Positions 36,974 to 45,978 of a DNA stretch of 64,000 bases are shown piece by piece. This DNA comes from Acidiphilium multivorum AIU301 (GTDB lineage: Bacteria > Pseudomonadota > Alphaproteobacteria > Acetobacterales > Acetobacteraceae): the NCBI RefSeq assembly GCF_000202835.1, contig NC_015186.1, forward strand, positions 2,605,001 through 2,669,000, read 5' to 3'. The notes beneath the pieces were generated by a model. The model had not been told where the DNA came from. It saw only the letters and a program-made list of their open reading frames with translations, and searched no databases. Position numbers and translations under genes: made by a program. Positions within the stretch are counted from its first letter, which is position 1. Each line of letters opens with the position of its first letter.

Positions 36974-36991
36974 CCGCCCGCGCCCGGTTCC

Positions 36992-37035
36992 ATAGAGCAC
37001 TTTCCGATCCTGCCGGATCGGATGCAGTGCTCTAT
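36992..37035. repeat. nested palindromic element I upstream of argB
   Basis: Outer arms ATAGAGCACT and AGTGCTCTAT (10 bp) enclose inner arms CCGATCC and GGATCGG (7 bp) with a TGCC loop. The arms are perfect, separated by a small asymmetric internal loop. There is no T-run, so it is not a standard terminator. The layout resembles dispersed palindromic elements with AGAGC outer arms found in alphaproteobacterial genomes. Confidence 0.6.
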
Positions 37036-37048
37036 CGTATTGAAAATT

Positions 37049-37097
37049 AGAGCATCTTTATCCGACCAGATGACCCCATCCGGTCGGGTGACGCTCT
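37049..37097. repeat. nested palindromic element II upstream of argB
   Basis: Outer arms AGAGC and GCTCT enclose inner arms CCGACC and GGTCGG. It starts 13 nt after element I and has the same nested design, including the AGAGC outer arm and a CCGA-type inner arm, but is less regular. The two probably belong to one repeat family or form a composite unit. Confidence 0.5.
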
Positions 37098-37132
37098 GGA
37101 CCGCCGGAAAAGCAAGGAAAGATCCTGCCGTC

Positions 37133-38032
37133 ATGACGATTTCCGACCGCCACGCCGACGCCGCCGAACAGGCCCGCATCGTCGCCCTCGCTCTGCCCTA
37201 TCTGCGCCGCTATGCCGGGGCGACGATCGTGGTGAAATATGGCGGCCACGCGATGGGCGAGGAATCGCTCGCCGAGGAATTCGGGCGCGACATCGCCCTG
37301 CTCAAGCAGGTCGGCATCAATCCCGTGGTGGTGCATGGCGGCGGGCCGCAGATCAACGCGATGCTCAAGCGGCTGGCGATCCAGTCCACCTTCGTCGATG
37401 GCCTGCGGGTGACCGACGCGGCGATGGTCGAAGTGGTCGAGATGGTCCTCGCCGGCACCGTCAACAAGATGGTCGCCGGGCTGATCAACCGGGCCGGCGC
37501 GCTGGCCGTCGGCATCTGCGGCAAGGATGGCGGGCTGATCCGCGCGCGCAAGCTGACGCGGACGACGCGCGACCCCGAGGGCGCGATCGAGCGCGCGCTC
37601 GATCTCGGCTTCGTCGGCGAGCCGGAGCATGTCGATGTCCGGGTGATCCATGCGCTGACCGGCGCCGGGCTCATCCCCGTCGTCGCCCCCGTCGGCGTCG
37701 GCGCGGATGGCGCGACCTACAACATCAACGCCGATACGGTGGCGGGCGCCATCGCCGGCGCGCTCGGCGCCAACCGGCTGCTGATGCTGACCGATGTCGC
37801 CGGCGTGCTCGACCGCAACGGCAAGCTCATTCCCGATCTCAGCATCGCCGAGGTCGAGGCGCTGCGCGCCGACGGGACGATTTCCGGCGGGATGATTCCG
37901 AAGGTCGAAACCTGCATCGAGGCGGTGCGGCAGGGCGTGAAGGGGGCGACGATCGTCGATGGCCGCGTGCCCCATGCCTGCCTGCTGGAACTGTTCACCG
38001 AAGGCGGCATCGGCACGCTGATCCACGCGTGA
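37133..38032 (+). CDS. argB: acetylglutamate kinase
   Basis: A 299-residue amino acid kinase for the second step of arginine synthesis. [14 protein letters not shown] holds the phosphate-binding Lys-Gly-Gly, [15 protein letters not shown] the N-acetylglutamate site, and [31 protein letters not shown] the nucleotide site. [16 protein letters not shown] is the conserved C-terminal catalytic segment. The ATG used has AAGGA upstream; longer in-frame sequence belongs to the repeat region. It is convergent with the chemoreceptor gene. Confidence 0.96.
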   Translation: MTISDRHADAAEQARIVALALPYLRRYAGATIVVKYGGHAMGEESLAEEFGRDIALLKQVGINPVVVHGGGPQINAMLKRLAIQSTFVDGLRVTDAAMVEVVEMVLAGTVNKMVAGLINRAGALAVGICGKDGGLIRARKLTRTTRDPEGAIERALDLGFVGEPEHVDVRVIHALTGAGLIPVVAPVGVGADGATYNINADTVAGAIAGALGANRLLMLTDVAGVLDRNGKLIPDLSIAEVEALRADGTISGGMIPKVETCIEAVRQGVKGATIVDGRVPHACLLELFTEGGIGTLIHA

Positions 38033-38040
38033 GGGCGGCA

Positions 38041-38061
38041 CCCGGCGGGCTTTCCGCCGGG
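38041..38061. terminator. hairpin between convergent argB and the chemoreceptor gene
   Basis: An 8-bp perfect stem CCCGGCGG/CCGCCGGG with loop GCTTT lies in the 51-nt gap between two converging genes. No T-run follows on either strand, so it may act as a weak or RNA-stabilising 3' structure. Confidence 0.35.
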
Positions 38062-38083
38062 CGGCGAGCGGACCCCGCGCGGT

Positions 38084-39760
38084 TCAGGCGACCTTTGCGG
38101 GCAGCCGCACCACGTTGGCGCCGGCGGCGATGCGGAACCGGCTGAGCAACTCCGCCAGGGTCGCCGCTTCGGACGACATGCCGTGGCTGGCCGCGGTGGT
38201 CTGCTCGACCATGGCGGCGTTTTGCTGGGTCACCTGATCCATCTGGTTGACGGCGGTGTTGACCTCGGCGAGCCCGGTCGACTGTTCTTCCGACGAGGCC
38301 GCGATGTCGACGATCAGGCCGTTGAGCGCCGAGACCTGCCGGGCGATGCGCCCGAGCGCGGCGCCGGTTTCGCCCACGAGTTCGACGCCGGCGCCGACCT
38401 CGCGATCCGAGGTGGCGATCAGCTGCTGGATCTCGCGCGCGGCGGAGGCCGAGCGCTGGGCCAGGGCGCGGACCTCGGTGGCGACGACGGCGAAGCCGCG
38501 GCCGGCCTCGCCCGCGCGCGCCGCCTCGACGCCGGCATTCAGGGCGAGGAGGTTGGTCTGGAAGGCAATTTCGTCGATCAGCCCGCTGATCTGCCCGATC
38601 TGGCGGGATGACGCCTCGATTGCGCTCATCGCCGCGACCGCGCGCTGCACGATCTCGCCCGAATGATCGGTCTCGGAGCGCGCGTCGCCGACCAGTTTCC
38701 GGGCCTCGCCGGTGCCGGCGGCGGTGCGCCGCACGGTGGCGGTGATCTGTTCCAGCGCCGCGGCCGTCTGTTCGAGCGTCGCGGCCTGCTGTTCGGTGCG
38801 GCGGGCCAGATCGTCCGACGCCGCGGTGATTTCCTGCGCGCCCGAACGCACCGCGTCGGCGTTGCGGGCGATCATCGCCATCGCGTCGTGAAGCTGGCGG
38901 ATCGCGCCGTTGAAGTCGGTGCGGAGCTTTTCGTATTCCGCGGCCAGCTTCTCGTCGAGCCGGAACAGCAGGTCGCCGCCGGCGAGGCGCTCGAGGCCGG
39001 TGCCGAGGGCGGCGATCGCGTGCGCCTGCTGGTGGGCGCGCGTGACACGCTCGGCATCGAGGGCGCGCCGCGTATCCTCGGAGAGCTGCCGCAGGGCGAT
39101 CGCTTCCCCGGCCGTCCTGACCTGCTCGGCGAGCACCTTCCGCAGGGAATCGAGATCGGCGCGGATGCAGGCCATGCTGCGCGGATCGCCGGTCACCGTC
39201 CCCTCCGGCAGGTCCAGCTTCCTGACGCCGACGAAGATGATCGCGATCGTCTCGTGGTTGGCGATGACCGGCTCGTAGATGGCGAAATAGGGTTCGCCGA
39301 GGATTTCCGCCTCGCCGCGATAGGTCTTGCCCATGCCGAGCACGGCATCGTGGATCGGGCCGGGGGCGAGCCTCGTGCCGACCGCGCGGGTGCCGTCAGG
39401 CTTCTGAACATTCGTGGCCACCCGGACGTCGCGCATGAAGATGGTCACGGCGCCGCCGTATTGCGTCTTGATCTCGTCGACGACACGATCGTCGCCATTG
39501 ATGCGGTAGGCGCCGAACCAGAGTTCGTCGTTCTCGATGCGCGCCGGGCCGAGGGCCGCGAGACGGGCGCGCAGGCCATCGATGTTCCGGTCGAGCCCGT
39601 TCTGCGCGACCATGTCGCGATGCGCCTCGCTCGCGGCGATCGCCACGGCGTTCAGATCCCGCGCGAGGGTGGAGATGCGGCGGCGGACGCCGAGCAGAAT
39701 GGCGGCGATGGCGCCGGCCGCGGCCAGGACGATGCCGGCCAGTATCCAGACCATCGTCAC
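38084..39760 (-). CDS. methyl-accepting chemotaxis protein with a Cache-like sensor domain
   Basis: A 558-residue chemoreceptor. One N-terminal membrane helix (about residues 4-24) is followed by a coiled region and a Cache_3/Cache_2-like domain (about 75-185: TIFMRDVRVATNVQK, AVGTRLAPG, KTYRGEAEILGEPYFAIYEPVI). A degenerate HAMP-like part lies near 250-290. The signalling domain (about 300-545) has the highly conserved tip LIDEIAFQTNLLALNAGVEAARAGEAGRGFAVVATEVR. A second clear membrane helix after the sensor domain is not visible, so topology is uncertain. The ligand is unknown. Confidence 0.87.
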   Translation of the reverse strand: MTMVWILAGIVLAAAGAIAAILLGVRRRISTLARDLNAVAIAASEAHRDMVAQNGLDRNIDGLRARLAALGPARIENDELWFGAYRINGDDRVVDEIKTQYGGAVTIFMRDVRVATNVQKPDGTRAVGTRLAPGPIHDAVLGMGKTYRGEAEILGEPYFAIYEPVIANHETIAIIFVGVRKLDLPEGTVTGDPRSMACIRADLDSLRKVLAEQVRTAGEAIALRQLSEDTRRALDAERVTRAHQQAHAIAALGTGLERLAGGDLLFRLDEKLAAEYEKLRTDFNGAIRQLHDAMAMIARNADAVRSGAQEITAASDDLARRTEQQAATLEQTAAALEQITATVRRTAAGTGEARKLVGDARSETDHSGEIVQRAVAAMSAIEASSRQIGQISGLIDEIAFQTNLLALNAGVEAARAGEAGRGFAVVATEVRALAQRSASAAREIQQLIATSDREVGAGVELVGETGAALGRIARQVSALNGLIVDIAASSEEQSTGLAEVNTAVNQMDQVTQQNAAMVEQTTAASHGMSSEAATLAELLSRFRIAAGANVVRLPAKVA

Positions 39761-39901
39761 CGGCCCCGCGACCGGCCGGCGGACGGGACGACAATCCTGA
39801 CGGGATGGCGTTTCATGGATCGGGCTCCCCTTGACAGGCTGGGCCTAGCAGCGTGGATCACCGACCCCGCATAGCAGGCGGGACTTAATGAAAGCCTAAT
39901 T

Positions 39902-41194
39902 TCACGGCACGGCCGTGGGATCGCGGCTGACGCGCACGAGTTCCACCCGGCGGCCGTTCATCGCCAGCACCTCGAAGCGCCAGCCGCCGAAGGCGATCGC
40001 GTCGCCCTGGCGCGGCACCCGCTTGAGCAGGGCGAGCAGGAAGCCGCCCAGCGTGTGATACGAGCCGTGGGCGGGCAGGTTCTCCAGCCCGAACTTGTGC
40101 GCCACCTCGTCGATCGGTTCGAGACCGTCGAGCTCGTAGCGGTCGGGCGCGGGTTCGCCGGCCTCGCCATAGCCCGCCTCCTCGACATCGCCGACGATCG
40201 CCTCGAGCAGGTCGCCCACCGTCACCATGCCCTCGAAGCTGCCATATTCGTCGAGCACGAAGGCGACGCCGAGCGGGTCGGATTTCAGGCGCTCCAGCGC
40301 ATCGAGCGCGGAGATCGCGTCCGGCACGGCGAGCGGCTGGCGCAGCGCGGTGGCGATCGAGATGTCCTTGCCGTCCAGCATCCGGTCGAGGATGTCCTTG
40401 GCCTGGACGATGCCGACCACATTGTCGATGCTGCGGTCGCAGACCACGAAGCGGGAATGCGGCGCGGCCTTCAGCGAGGAGATCACCTGGCCGCGCGGGG
40501 CGGTGCGGTCGAGCCAGGCGATGTCCTGCCGCGGCGTCATGATCGCGCGGATCGGCTTGTCGGCGAGGCGCATGACCCGCTCCATCATGTCCCGCTCCTC
40601 GTATTCGAGCATGCCGGATTCGGTGCCCTCGGCGAGGATGGCCTTCAGCTCCTCCTCGCTGATCGCCCGGCGGTGCGGATCGACCGGGCCGAACAGGCGC
40701 AGCACCAGATCGGAGGTGAAGCCGAGCAGCCAGACCAGCGGCGAGGCGGCGCGGGCGAACATGTCGATCGGCCAGGCGACGAGGCAGGCGATCCGCTCGG
40801 CATTGCGCAAGGCGAGCTGCTTCGGCACGAGTTCGCCGAAGACGAGGGTGAGCAGCGTGACGCCGACGACGGTGAGCGCCAGCGCGATCGTGTCGGCGAG
40901 CGGGGCGAGCGGGCGGATCAGCGCGATCGCCGGCGCCAGCGAATGGGCGAGTTGCGCCCCGCCCACCACGCCCGTCAGGACGCTGATCGCGGTGATGCCG
41001 ATCTGCACCGTGGGCAGGAAGCGCTCGGGCGTCTCGGCCAGCAGGCGCGCGCGCTCGGCGCCACGCACGCCTTTTCGGGCGAACAGCGCGAGCGCCGCCT
41101 TGCGGGACGACACCAGCGCCATCTCGGCGAGGGCGAATCCGGCATTGAGCAGGATCAGCAAGGTCAAAATCAGTATCAGAACAACAACGTGCAT
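39902..41194 (-). CDS. hemolysin-C/CorB-type transporter (DUF21, CBS pair, CorC domain)
   Basis: A 430-residue inner-membrane protein. The DUF21 domain with about four helices (residues 1-190) includes LNAGFALAEMALVSSRKAAL and LVFGELVPKQLALRNAERIA. Two CBS motifs follow (MTPRQDIAWLD, then GVAFVLDEYGSFEGMVTVGDLLEAIVGD). The C-terminal CorC_HlyC domain ends the protein. The family is linked to magnesium or cobalt efflux; its older name hemolysin is misleading. No partner gene is adjacent. Confidence 0.88.
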   Translation of the reverse strand: MHVVVLILILTLLILLNAGFALAEMALVSSRKAALALFARKGVRGAERARLLAETPERFLPTVQIGITAISVLTGVVGGAQLAHSLAPAIALIRPLAPLADTIALALTVVGVTLLTLVFGELVPKQLALRNAERIACLVAWPIDMFARAASPLVWLLGFTSDLVLRLFGPVDPHRRAISEEELKAILAEGTESGMLEYEERDMMERVMRLADKPIRAIMTPRQDIAWLDRTAPRGQVISSLKAAPHSRFVVCDRSIDNVVGIVQAKDILDRMLDGKDISIATALRQPLAVPDAISALDALERLKSDPLGVAFVLDEYGSFEGMVTVGDLLEAIVGDVEEAGYGEAGEPAPDRYELDGLEPIDEVAHKFGLENLPAHGSYHTLGGFLLALLKRVPRQGDAIAFGGWRFEVLAMNGRRVELVRVSRDPTAVP

Positions 41195-41401
41195 ACCTTA
41201 CTTCAGTTCTGACATGAACCCAGGACAACGAAACCGAGCTTCACCGGCGTAACGATCTCCGATCCAGCAGCATAGCGGATGCGCAGGACATGAACCACAC
41301 GCCACTCTTTAGCCATAATCCAGCCGACGCGATGCCGCACTGCACCGTCATGGGAGATGTTCAACGCGGACTTTTTCCGCGGGTCAACCGGATGATGGTT
41401 C

Positions 41402-44113
41402 ATGACGCATCTCGCGCGCCTCCGCCCGATCGCTCCCCGGGTCAGCCCCCGCCAGACCAGGGCGGGCTGGCGTCACCCGGGCACATGGCTTGCAGCTCTT
41501 GGCGCTGCGGGCGCCACCTTTGGCATCTGGGCCGCGCTGAACCGTCCCGTGACGAACCTGCCGCCCTATCGCGGCGAAATCGGCGGCTTCGCCTTCTCGC
41601 CCTTTCACGCCGGCGAAAGCCCGCAGAGCGGGATCTACCCCTCAATCGCCCAGATCCGGTCGGACCTCGCACTCGTCGCGAAGCACACGCATGACATCCG
41701 GACCTACACCGTCCAGGGCGATCTCGGCCAGATTCCGGCGCTCGCCGCCCCCTACCACCTGAACGTCACGCTCGGCGCCTGGATCGACCAGCATCCGAAG
41801 GCGAACGAGGCCGAGCTGAAGAAGGTGGTCAAGGTCGCCAACGCCAATGCCGACGTGAAGTCGGTCATGGTCGGCAACGAGGTGATCCTGCGTCGCAACC
41901 TCACGGTGCCCGAACTCGCCGCCGACATCGAATACGTGAAGAAGCGCGTGCATGTGCCGGTCTCCACCGCCGAGCCCTGGCATGTCTGGCTGCACCACCC
42001 CAAGCTTGCGAAGTCGGTCGACTTCATCACCGTGCATCTGCTGCCCTACTGGGAGGGCGTGCCCGAGAAGGACGCCGTGCAGTATGCGCTGATGCGGCTG
42101 CATGAGGTCGAGAAGCGCTTCCCCGGCAAGAAGGTGGTGATCGGCGAGATCGGCTGGCCGTCGGACGGCATCGATATCGGCGCCGCCCGCGCCTCGCGCG
42201 TGCTGCAGGCCCGCTTCCTGCGCGATTTCTTCAACATCGCGCAGAAGCAGCATCTCGACTATTTCGTGATGGAAGCGTTCGACCAGCCCTGGAAGACCAG
42301 CTTCGAGGGCCGCGCCGCCGGCTACTGGGGCATGTGGTCGCTCGACCGCCAGGCCAAATGGTCGCTCACCGGCCCGGTGCAGCAGAACCGCGCCTGGCTC
42401 GCCTGGGCGCTCGGCTCCAGCCTGCTCGGCTTCCTCGTCACCCTGCTGATGCTCGGCGTCAGGCCCGACATCCGCTGGCCCGGCAAGATCCTGTTCGCGG
42501 CCCTGGTGCAGGGTTTCGGCGCCGCCCTCGCCTCGCTGCTGATGACGATGGGCGAGACCTATCTCTCCTGGTCCGCCGCCGCGGTCTGGGCCGCGCTCGC
42601 CGCCGGCCAGGCGCTGCTGCTCTTCCTGCTCGTCGCCGACAGTTTCGACCTCGTGGAAACCCTGTTCGGCCGGGTGCGGATGCGCCATTTCGAGCCGGTG
42701 CCCGCGGCCCCCGGCACGAAACTGCCCAAGGTCTCGCTGCATCTCGCCATCTGCAACGAACCGCCCGAGATGGTGAAGCAGACGCTGAACGCCCTCGCCG
42801 CCCTCGATTACGAGAATTTCGAGGTGCTGGTGATCGACAACAACACCAAGGACCCGGCGGTATGGGAACCGGTGGCGGCGCATTGCGCGCGGCTCGGCAA
42901 GCAGTTCCGCTTCTTCACCCTCGGCAAGCATCCCGGCTACAAGGCCGGCGCGCTGAACTTCGCCCTGCGCGAGACCGCGCCGGATGCCGAGATCGTCGGC
43001 GTGCTCGACTCCGACTATATCGTCGACCCCGACTGGCTGCGCTGCATGGTCCCCGCCTTCGCCGACCCGAATGTGGGCTTCACCCAGTCGCCGCAGGACT
43101 ACCGCGACAATGACGGCTCGCTCTTCAAGCGGATGATGTTCTGGGAATATGCCGGATTCTTCCATATCGGCATGGTCAACCGCAACGAGCGCAACGCGGT
43201 CATCCAGCACGGCACGATGACGCTGATCCGCAAGGCGGCCCTCGATGCCGAGGGCGGCTGGGCCGAATGGTGCATCACCGAGGACAGCGAGCTCGGCCTG
43301 CGGCTGTTCCGCGAGGGGTACGAGGCGGTCTATTCCAAGCGGAGCTTCGGCCGCGGCGTGATGCCGGACGATTTCAACGCCTTCCGCAAGCAGCGCTACC
43401 GCTGGGCCTATGGCGCGATGCGGATTTCCCGCCGGCACTGGAAGGCGTTCCTCTCGCCCTTCGACCGCACGCTGACGATCGGCCAGCGCTGGCACTTCGT
43501 CACCGGCTGGCTGCCCTGGATCGGCGATGCGCTGGGTCTCGCCTTCCTGCTGCTGGGCCTCGCCTGGTCGGCCGGTCTGATCCTCGATCCGGTGCGGTTC
43601 GAATTCCCGATCCTGCTGTTCATGCTGCCCTCGATCGGCCTGTTCGCCTTCAAGATCGTGCAGATTTTCGCGCTTTACGCGGCGCGGGTGCCGTGCGGCG
43701 TGGGCGACCGGCTGGGGGCGGCCGTCGCCGGGCTCGCGCTCTCGCACACGATCGGCAAGGCGGTGTGGAAAGGCCTGTTCACCAACTCGCTGCCCTTCAT
43801 CCGCACGCCGAAGATGGAAAACGCGCCCGCCCTGGTGCAGGGGCTGGTAATGGTGCGCGAGGAGCTGATCCTGCTTGCCCTCACCTGGGCGGCGCTGCTC
43901 GGCGTCGGCTTCGGGCATCACTGGGCCACGCCGGAAAGCCGGCTCTGGTGCGCGGTGCTGTTCACCCAGTCGCTGCCCTATCTGGCCTCGGTCCTGGTCT
44001 CGATCATCGCGTCGATGCCGGCGAAGGCGCCGAAGCGGACGCGGATCAAGGCGCCGGCGCTGCTGCCGCAATCGCGGATGCCGATCAGCGCGCGCACCGC
44101 GGCCGGCGACTGA
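41402..44113 (+). CDS. GH17-GT2 fusion, beta-glucan synthase (NdvB-like)
   Basis: A 903-residue bifunctional membrane protein. A short N-terminal membrane segment precedes a GH17-type domain (about residues 60-320) with acid/base Glu in VMVGNEVILRR and nucleophile Glu in IGEIGWPSDG. After two or three membrane helices comes a processive GT2 domain (about 440-680) with DNNTKD, the DxD-type VLDSDYIVDPDWL, TEDSELGLRL and the product-binding RKQRYRW. Further membrane helices end the protein. This design is known from rhizobial and pseudomonad cyclic beta-(1,3)-glucan synthesis, where the GH17 part acts as a transglucosylase. The Shine-Dalgarno is weak. Confidence 0.88.
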   Translation: MTHLARLRPIAPRVSPRQTRAGWRHPGTWLAALGAAGATFGIWAALNRPVTNLPPYRGEIGGFAFSPFHAGESPQSGIYPSIAQIRSDLALVAKHTHDIRTYTVQGDLGQIPALAAPYHLNVTLGAWIDQHPKANEAELKKVVKVANANADVKSVMVGNEVILRRNLTVPELAADIEYVKKRVHVPVSTAEPWHVWLHHPKLAKSVDFITVHLLPYWEGVPEKDAVQYALMRLHEVEKRFPGKKVVIGEIGWPSDGIDIGAARASRVLQARFLRDFFNIAQKQHLDYFVMEAFDQPWKTSFEGRAAGYWGMWSLDRQAKWSLTGPVQQNRAWLAWALGSSLLGFLVTLLMLGVRPDIRWPGKILFAALVQGFGAALASLLMTMGETYLSWSAAAVWAALAAGQALLLFLLVADSFDLVETLFGRVRMRHFEPVPAAPGTKLPKVSLHLAICNEPPEMVKQTLNALAALDYENFEVLVIDNNTKDPAVWEPVAAHCARLGKQFRFFTLGKHPGYKAGALNFALRETAPDAEIVGVLDSDYIVDPDWLRCMVPAFADPNVGFTQSPQDYRDNDGSLFKRMMFWEYAGFFHIGMVNRNERNAVIQHGTMTLIRKAALDAEGGWAEWCITEDSELGLRLFREGYEAVYSKRSFGRGVMPDDFNAFRKQRYRWAYGAMRISRRHWKAFLSPFDRTLTIGQRWHFVTGWLPWIGDALGLAFLLLGLAWSAGLILDPVRFEFPILLFMLPSIGLFAFKIVQIFALYAARVPCGVGDRLGAAVAGLALSHTIGKAVWKGLFTNSLPFIRTPKMENAPALVQGLVMVREELILLALTWAALLGVGFGHHWATPESRLWCAVLFTQSLPYLASVLVSIIASMPAKAPKRTRIKAPALLPQSRMPISARTAAGD

Positions 44114-44140
44114 CCGCGCTTCCTCCGGCTGAAACGAAAA

Positions 44141-44177
44141 CGGGGCGGCAGGCGCAAACCTGCCGCCCCGATCCTTT
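44141..44177. terminator. bidirectional terminator between the glucan synthase and leuB
   Basis: A 12-bp perfect stem (CGGGGCGGCAGG with CCTGCCGCCCCG, loop CGCAAA) is followed on the plus strand by ATCCTTTT and on the minus strand by TTTTCGTTT. It lies in the 75-nt gap between two converging genes and can serve both. Confidence 0.85.
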
Positions 44178-44188
44178 TCCGGCCCGGA

Positions 44189-45301
44189 TCAGCCGCCGAG
44201 CTTGTCGAGCTCGCGCAGCACCGCGTCGCCCATCGTCCGCGTGCCGATCCGCGCCGTGCCCTTCTGCTCGATATCCGCGGTGCGCATGCCGCTCGCGAGC
44301 ACGTTGGAGACGGCGGCTTCGATCGCCGCCGCATCCTCCTGCATGTCGAAGGAGTAGCGCAGCAGCATCGCGAGGCTGAGGATCTGCGCCAGCGGATTGG
44401 CCAAGCCCTTGCCGGCGATGTCCGGCGCCGAGCCGTGGATCGGCTCGTAGAGCGCATGGCGCCGCCCCGCCGCATCCGGCGCCCCGAGCGTCGCCGAGGG
44501 CAGCATCCCGAGCGAGCCGGTCAGCATCGAGGCCAGGTCGGAGAGCAGGTCGCCGAACAGGTTGCCGGTCACGATCACGTCGAACTGGCGCGGATTCTTC
44601 GCCAGCTGCATCGCGCAATTGTCGGCGTACATGTGCGAGAGCTGCACGTCCGGATATTCCGCCGCGCCGAGGGCGGTGACGGTCTGCCGCCAGAGCAGGC
44701 CTGATTCCATCACGTTCGCCTTCTCGACGCTGGTCAGCCGCCCCTGCCGCTTGCGCGCCAGCTCGAAGGCGACGCGCGCCACCCGCTCGATCTCCGGCGT
44801 GGTGTAGACCTCGGTGTTGATCCCGCGCTTCGTGCCATCCGGCAGGGTCTCGATCCCGCGCGGCTCGCCGAAATAGATGCCGCCCGTCGATTCCCGGACG
44901 ATCATGATGTCGAGCCCGCGCACGATCTCGGGCTTGAGCGGGCTCGCGTCGATCAGCGCGTCGAACACCGGCGCGGGGCGCAGGTTGGCGAACAGGCCGA
45001 GGCGCTTGCGCAGTTCGAGAATGGCGATTTCCGGCCGGTTGTCGAAAGGCTGCGAATCCCATTGCGGCCCGCCCACCGCGCCGAACAGCACGGCATCCGC
45101 CTCCAGCGCGCGCTCGATCACCGGTTCGGTGATCGGCTTGCCGGTCGCCTCGATCGAGGCGCCGCCGACGAGGTCCTCGGCGAGTTCGAACCGCGCCCGG
45201 CCGCTGCGCGCCAGCCAGTCGATCACCCGGCGGGCTTCCGCCATCACCTCGGGGCCGATGCCATCCCCCGGCAGGAGCAGCAGTTTCCGGTTCGCAATCA
45301 T
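44189..45301 (-). CDS. leuB: 3-isopropylmalate dehydrogenase
   Basis: A 370-residue NAD enzyme of leucine synthesis. [16 protein letters not shown] opens the fold, [17 protein letters not shown] and [19 protein letters not shown] bind substrate, and [27 protein letters not shown] carries the metal-binding Asp residues. [17 protein letters not shown] binds NAD. AAGGGAGAG lies about 9 nt before the ATG. It is the last gene of leuC-leuD-leuB, 53 nt after leuD. Confidence 0.96.
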   Translation of the reverse strand: MIANRKLLLLPGDGIGPEVMAEARRVIDWLARSGRARFELAEDLVGGASIEATGKPITEPVIERALEADAVLFGAVGGPQWDSQPFDNRPEIAILELRKRLGLFANLRPAPVFDALIDASPLKPEIVRGLDIMIVRESTGGIYFGEPRGIETLPDGTKRGINTEVYTTPEIERVARVAFELARKRQGRLTSVEKANVMESGLLWRQTVTALGAAEYPDVQLSHMYADNCAMQLAKNPRQFDVIVTGNLFGDLLSDLASMLTGSLGMLPSATLGAPDAAGRRHALYEPIHGSAPDIAGKGLANPLAQILSLAMLLRYSFDMQEDAAAIEAAVSNVLASGMRTADIEQKGTARIGTRTMGDAVLRELDKLGG

Positions 45302-45354
45302 GGTCGTCTCTCCCTTGGGGTCGCGTTCGGCGGTGGTGGAGCGGGGCGGGCGGA

Positions 45355-45978
45355 TCAGACGGTCTCGATCCGCGGCCGCCAGGCCGCGCCGTCCAGCTTC
45401 GCCTCATAGGCGTCGATCGAGGGCGCCTTCTCCAGCGTCAGGCCGATATCGTCGAGCCCCTCCAGCAGGCAGCGCTTGCGGAACGGATCGATCTCGAACC
45501 CGTAGGTCTCGCCATCCGGCCGCGAGACGGTCTGCGCCGCGAGATCGACGATGATCCGCGCATTCGCCCCTGATTCCGCATCCTCCATCAGCGCCTCGCA
45601 TTGTTCGCGCGGCAGCACGATCGGCAGGATGCCGTTCTTGAAGCAGTTGTTGAAGAAGATGTCGGCGAAGCTCGGCGCGATCACGCAGCGGATGCCGAAA
45701 TCCAGCAGCGCCCAGGGCGCGTGCTCGCGCGACGAGCCGCAGCCGAAATTCTCTCCGGCGACGAGGATATGCGCCTGCCGGTAGGGCTCGCGGTTCAGCA
45801 CGAAATCCGGGTTCTCGCTGCCATCCTCGTTGTAGCGCAGCCCGGCGAAGGCGTGCTTGCCCAGCCCCGAGCGCTTGATCGTCTTGAGGAAGCGCGCCGG
45901 GATGATCTTGTCGGTATCGACATTCGCCATCCTGAGCGGGGCGGCGACCGCCTCCAGCCGTTCGAACCTGTCCATCAT
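45355..45978 (-). CDS. leuD: 3-isopropylmalate dehydratase, small subunit
   Basis: A 207-residue swivel-domain subunit of isopropylmalate isomerase. [16 protein letters not shown] and [48 protein letters not shown] are the hallmark segments. Two overlapping ATGs (ATGATGG) can start it; the first overlaps the leuC stop by 4 nt and is used here. It works with LeuC to isomerise 2- to 3-isopropylmalate. Confidence 0.95.
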   Translation of the reverse strand: MMDRFERLEAVAAPLRMANVDTDKIIPARFLKTIKRSGLGKHAFAGLRYNEDGSENPDFVLNREPYRQAHILVAGENFGCGSSREHAPWALLDFGIRCVIAPSFADIFFNNCFKNGILPIVLPREQCEALMEDAESGANARIIVDLAAQTVSRPDGETYGFEIDPFRKRCLLEGLDDIGLTLEKAPSIDAYEAKLDGAAWRPRIETV

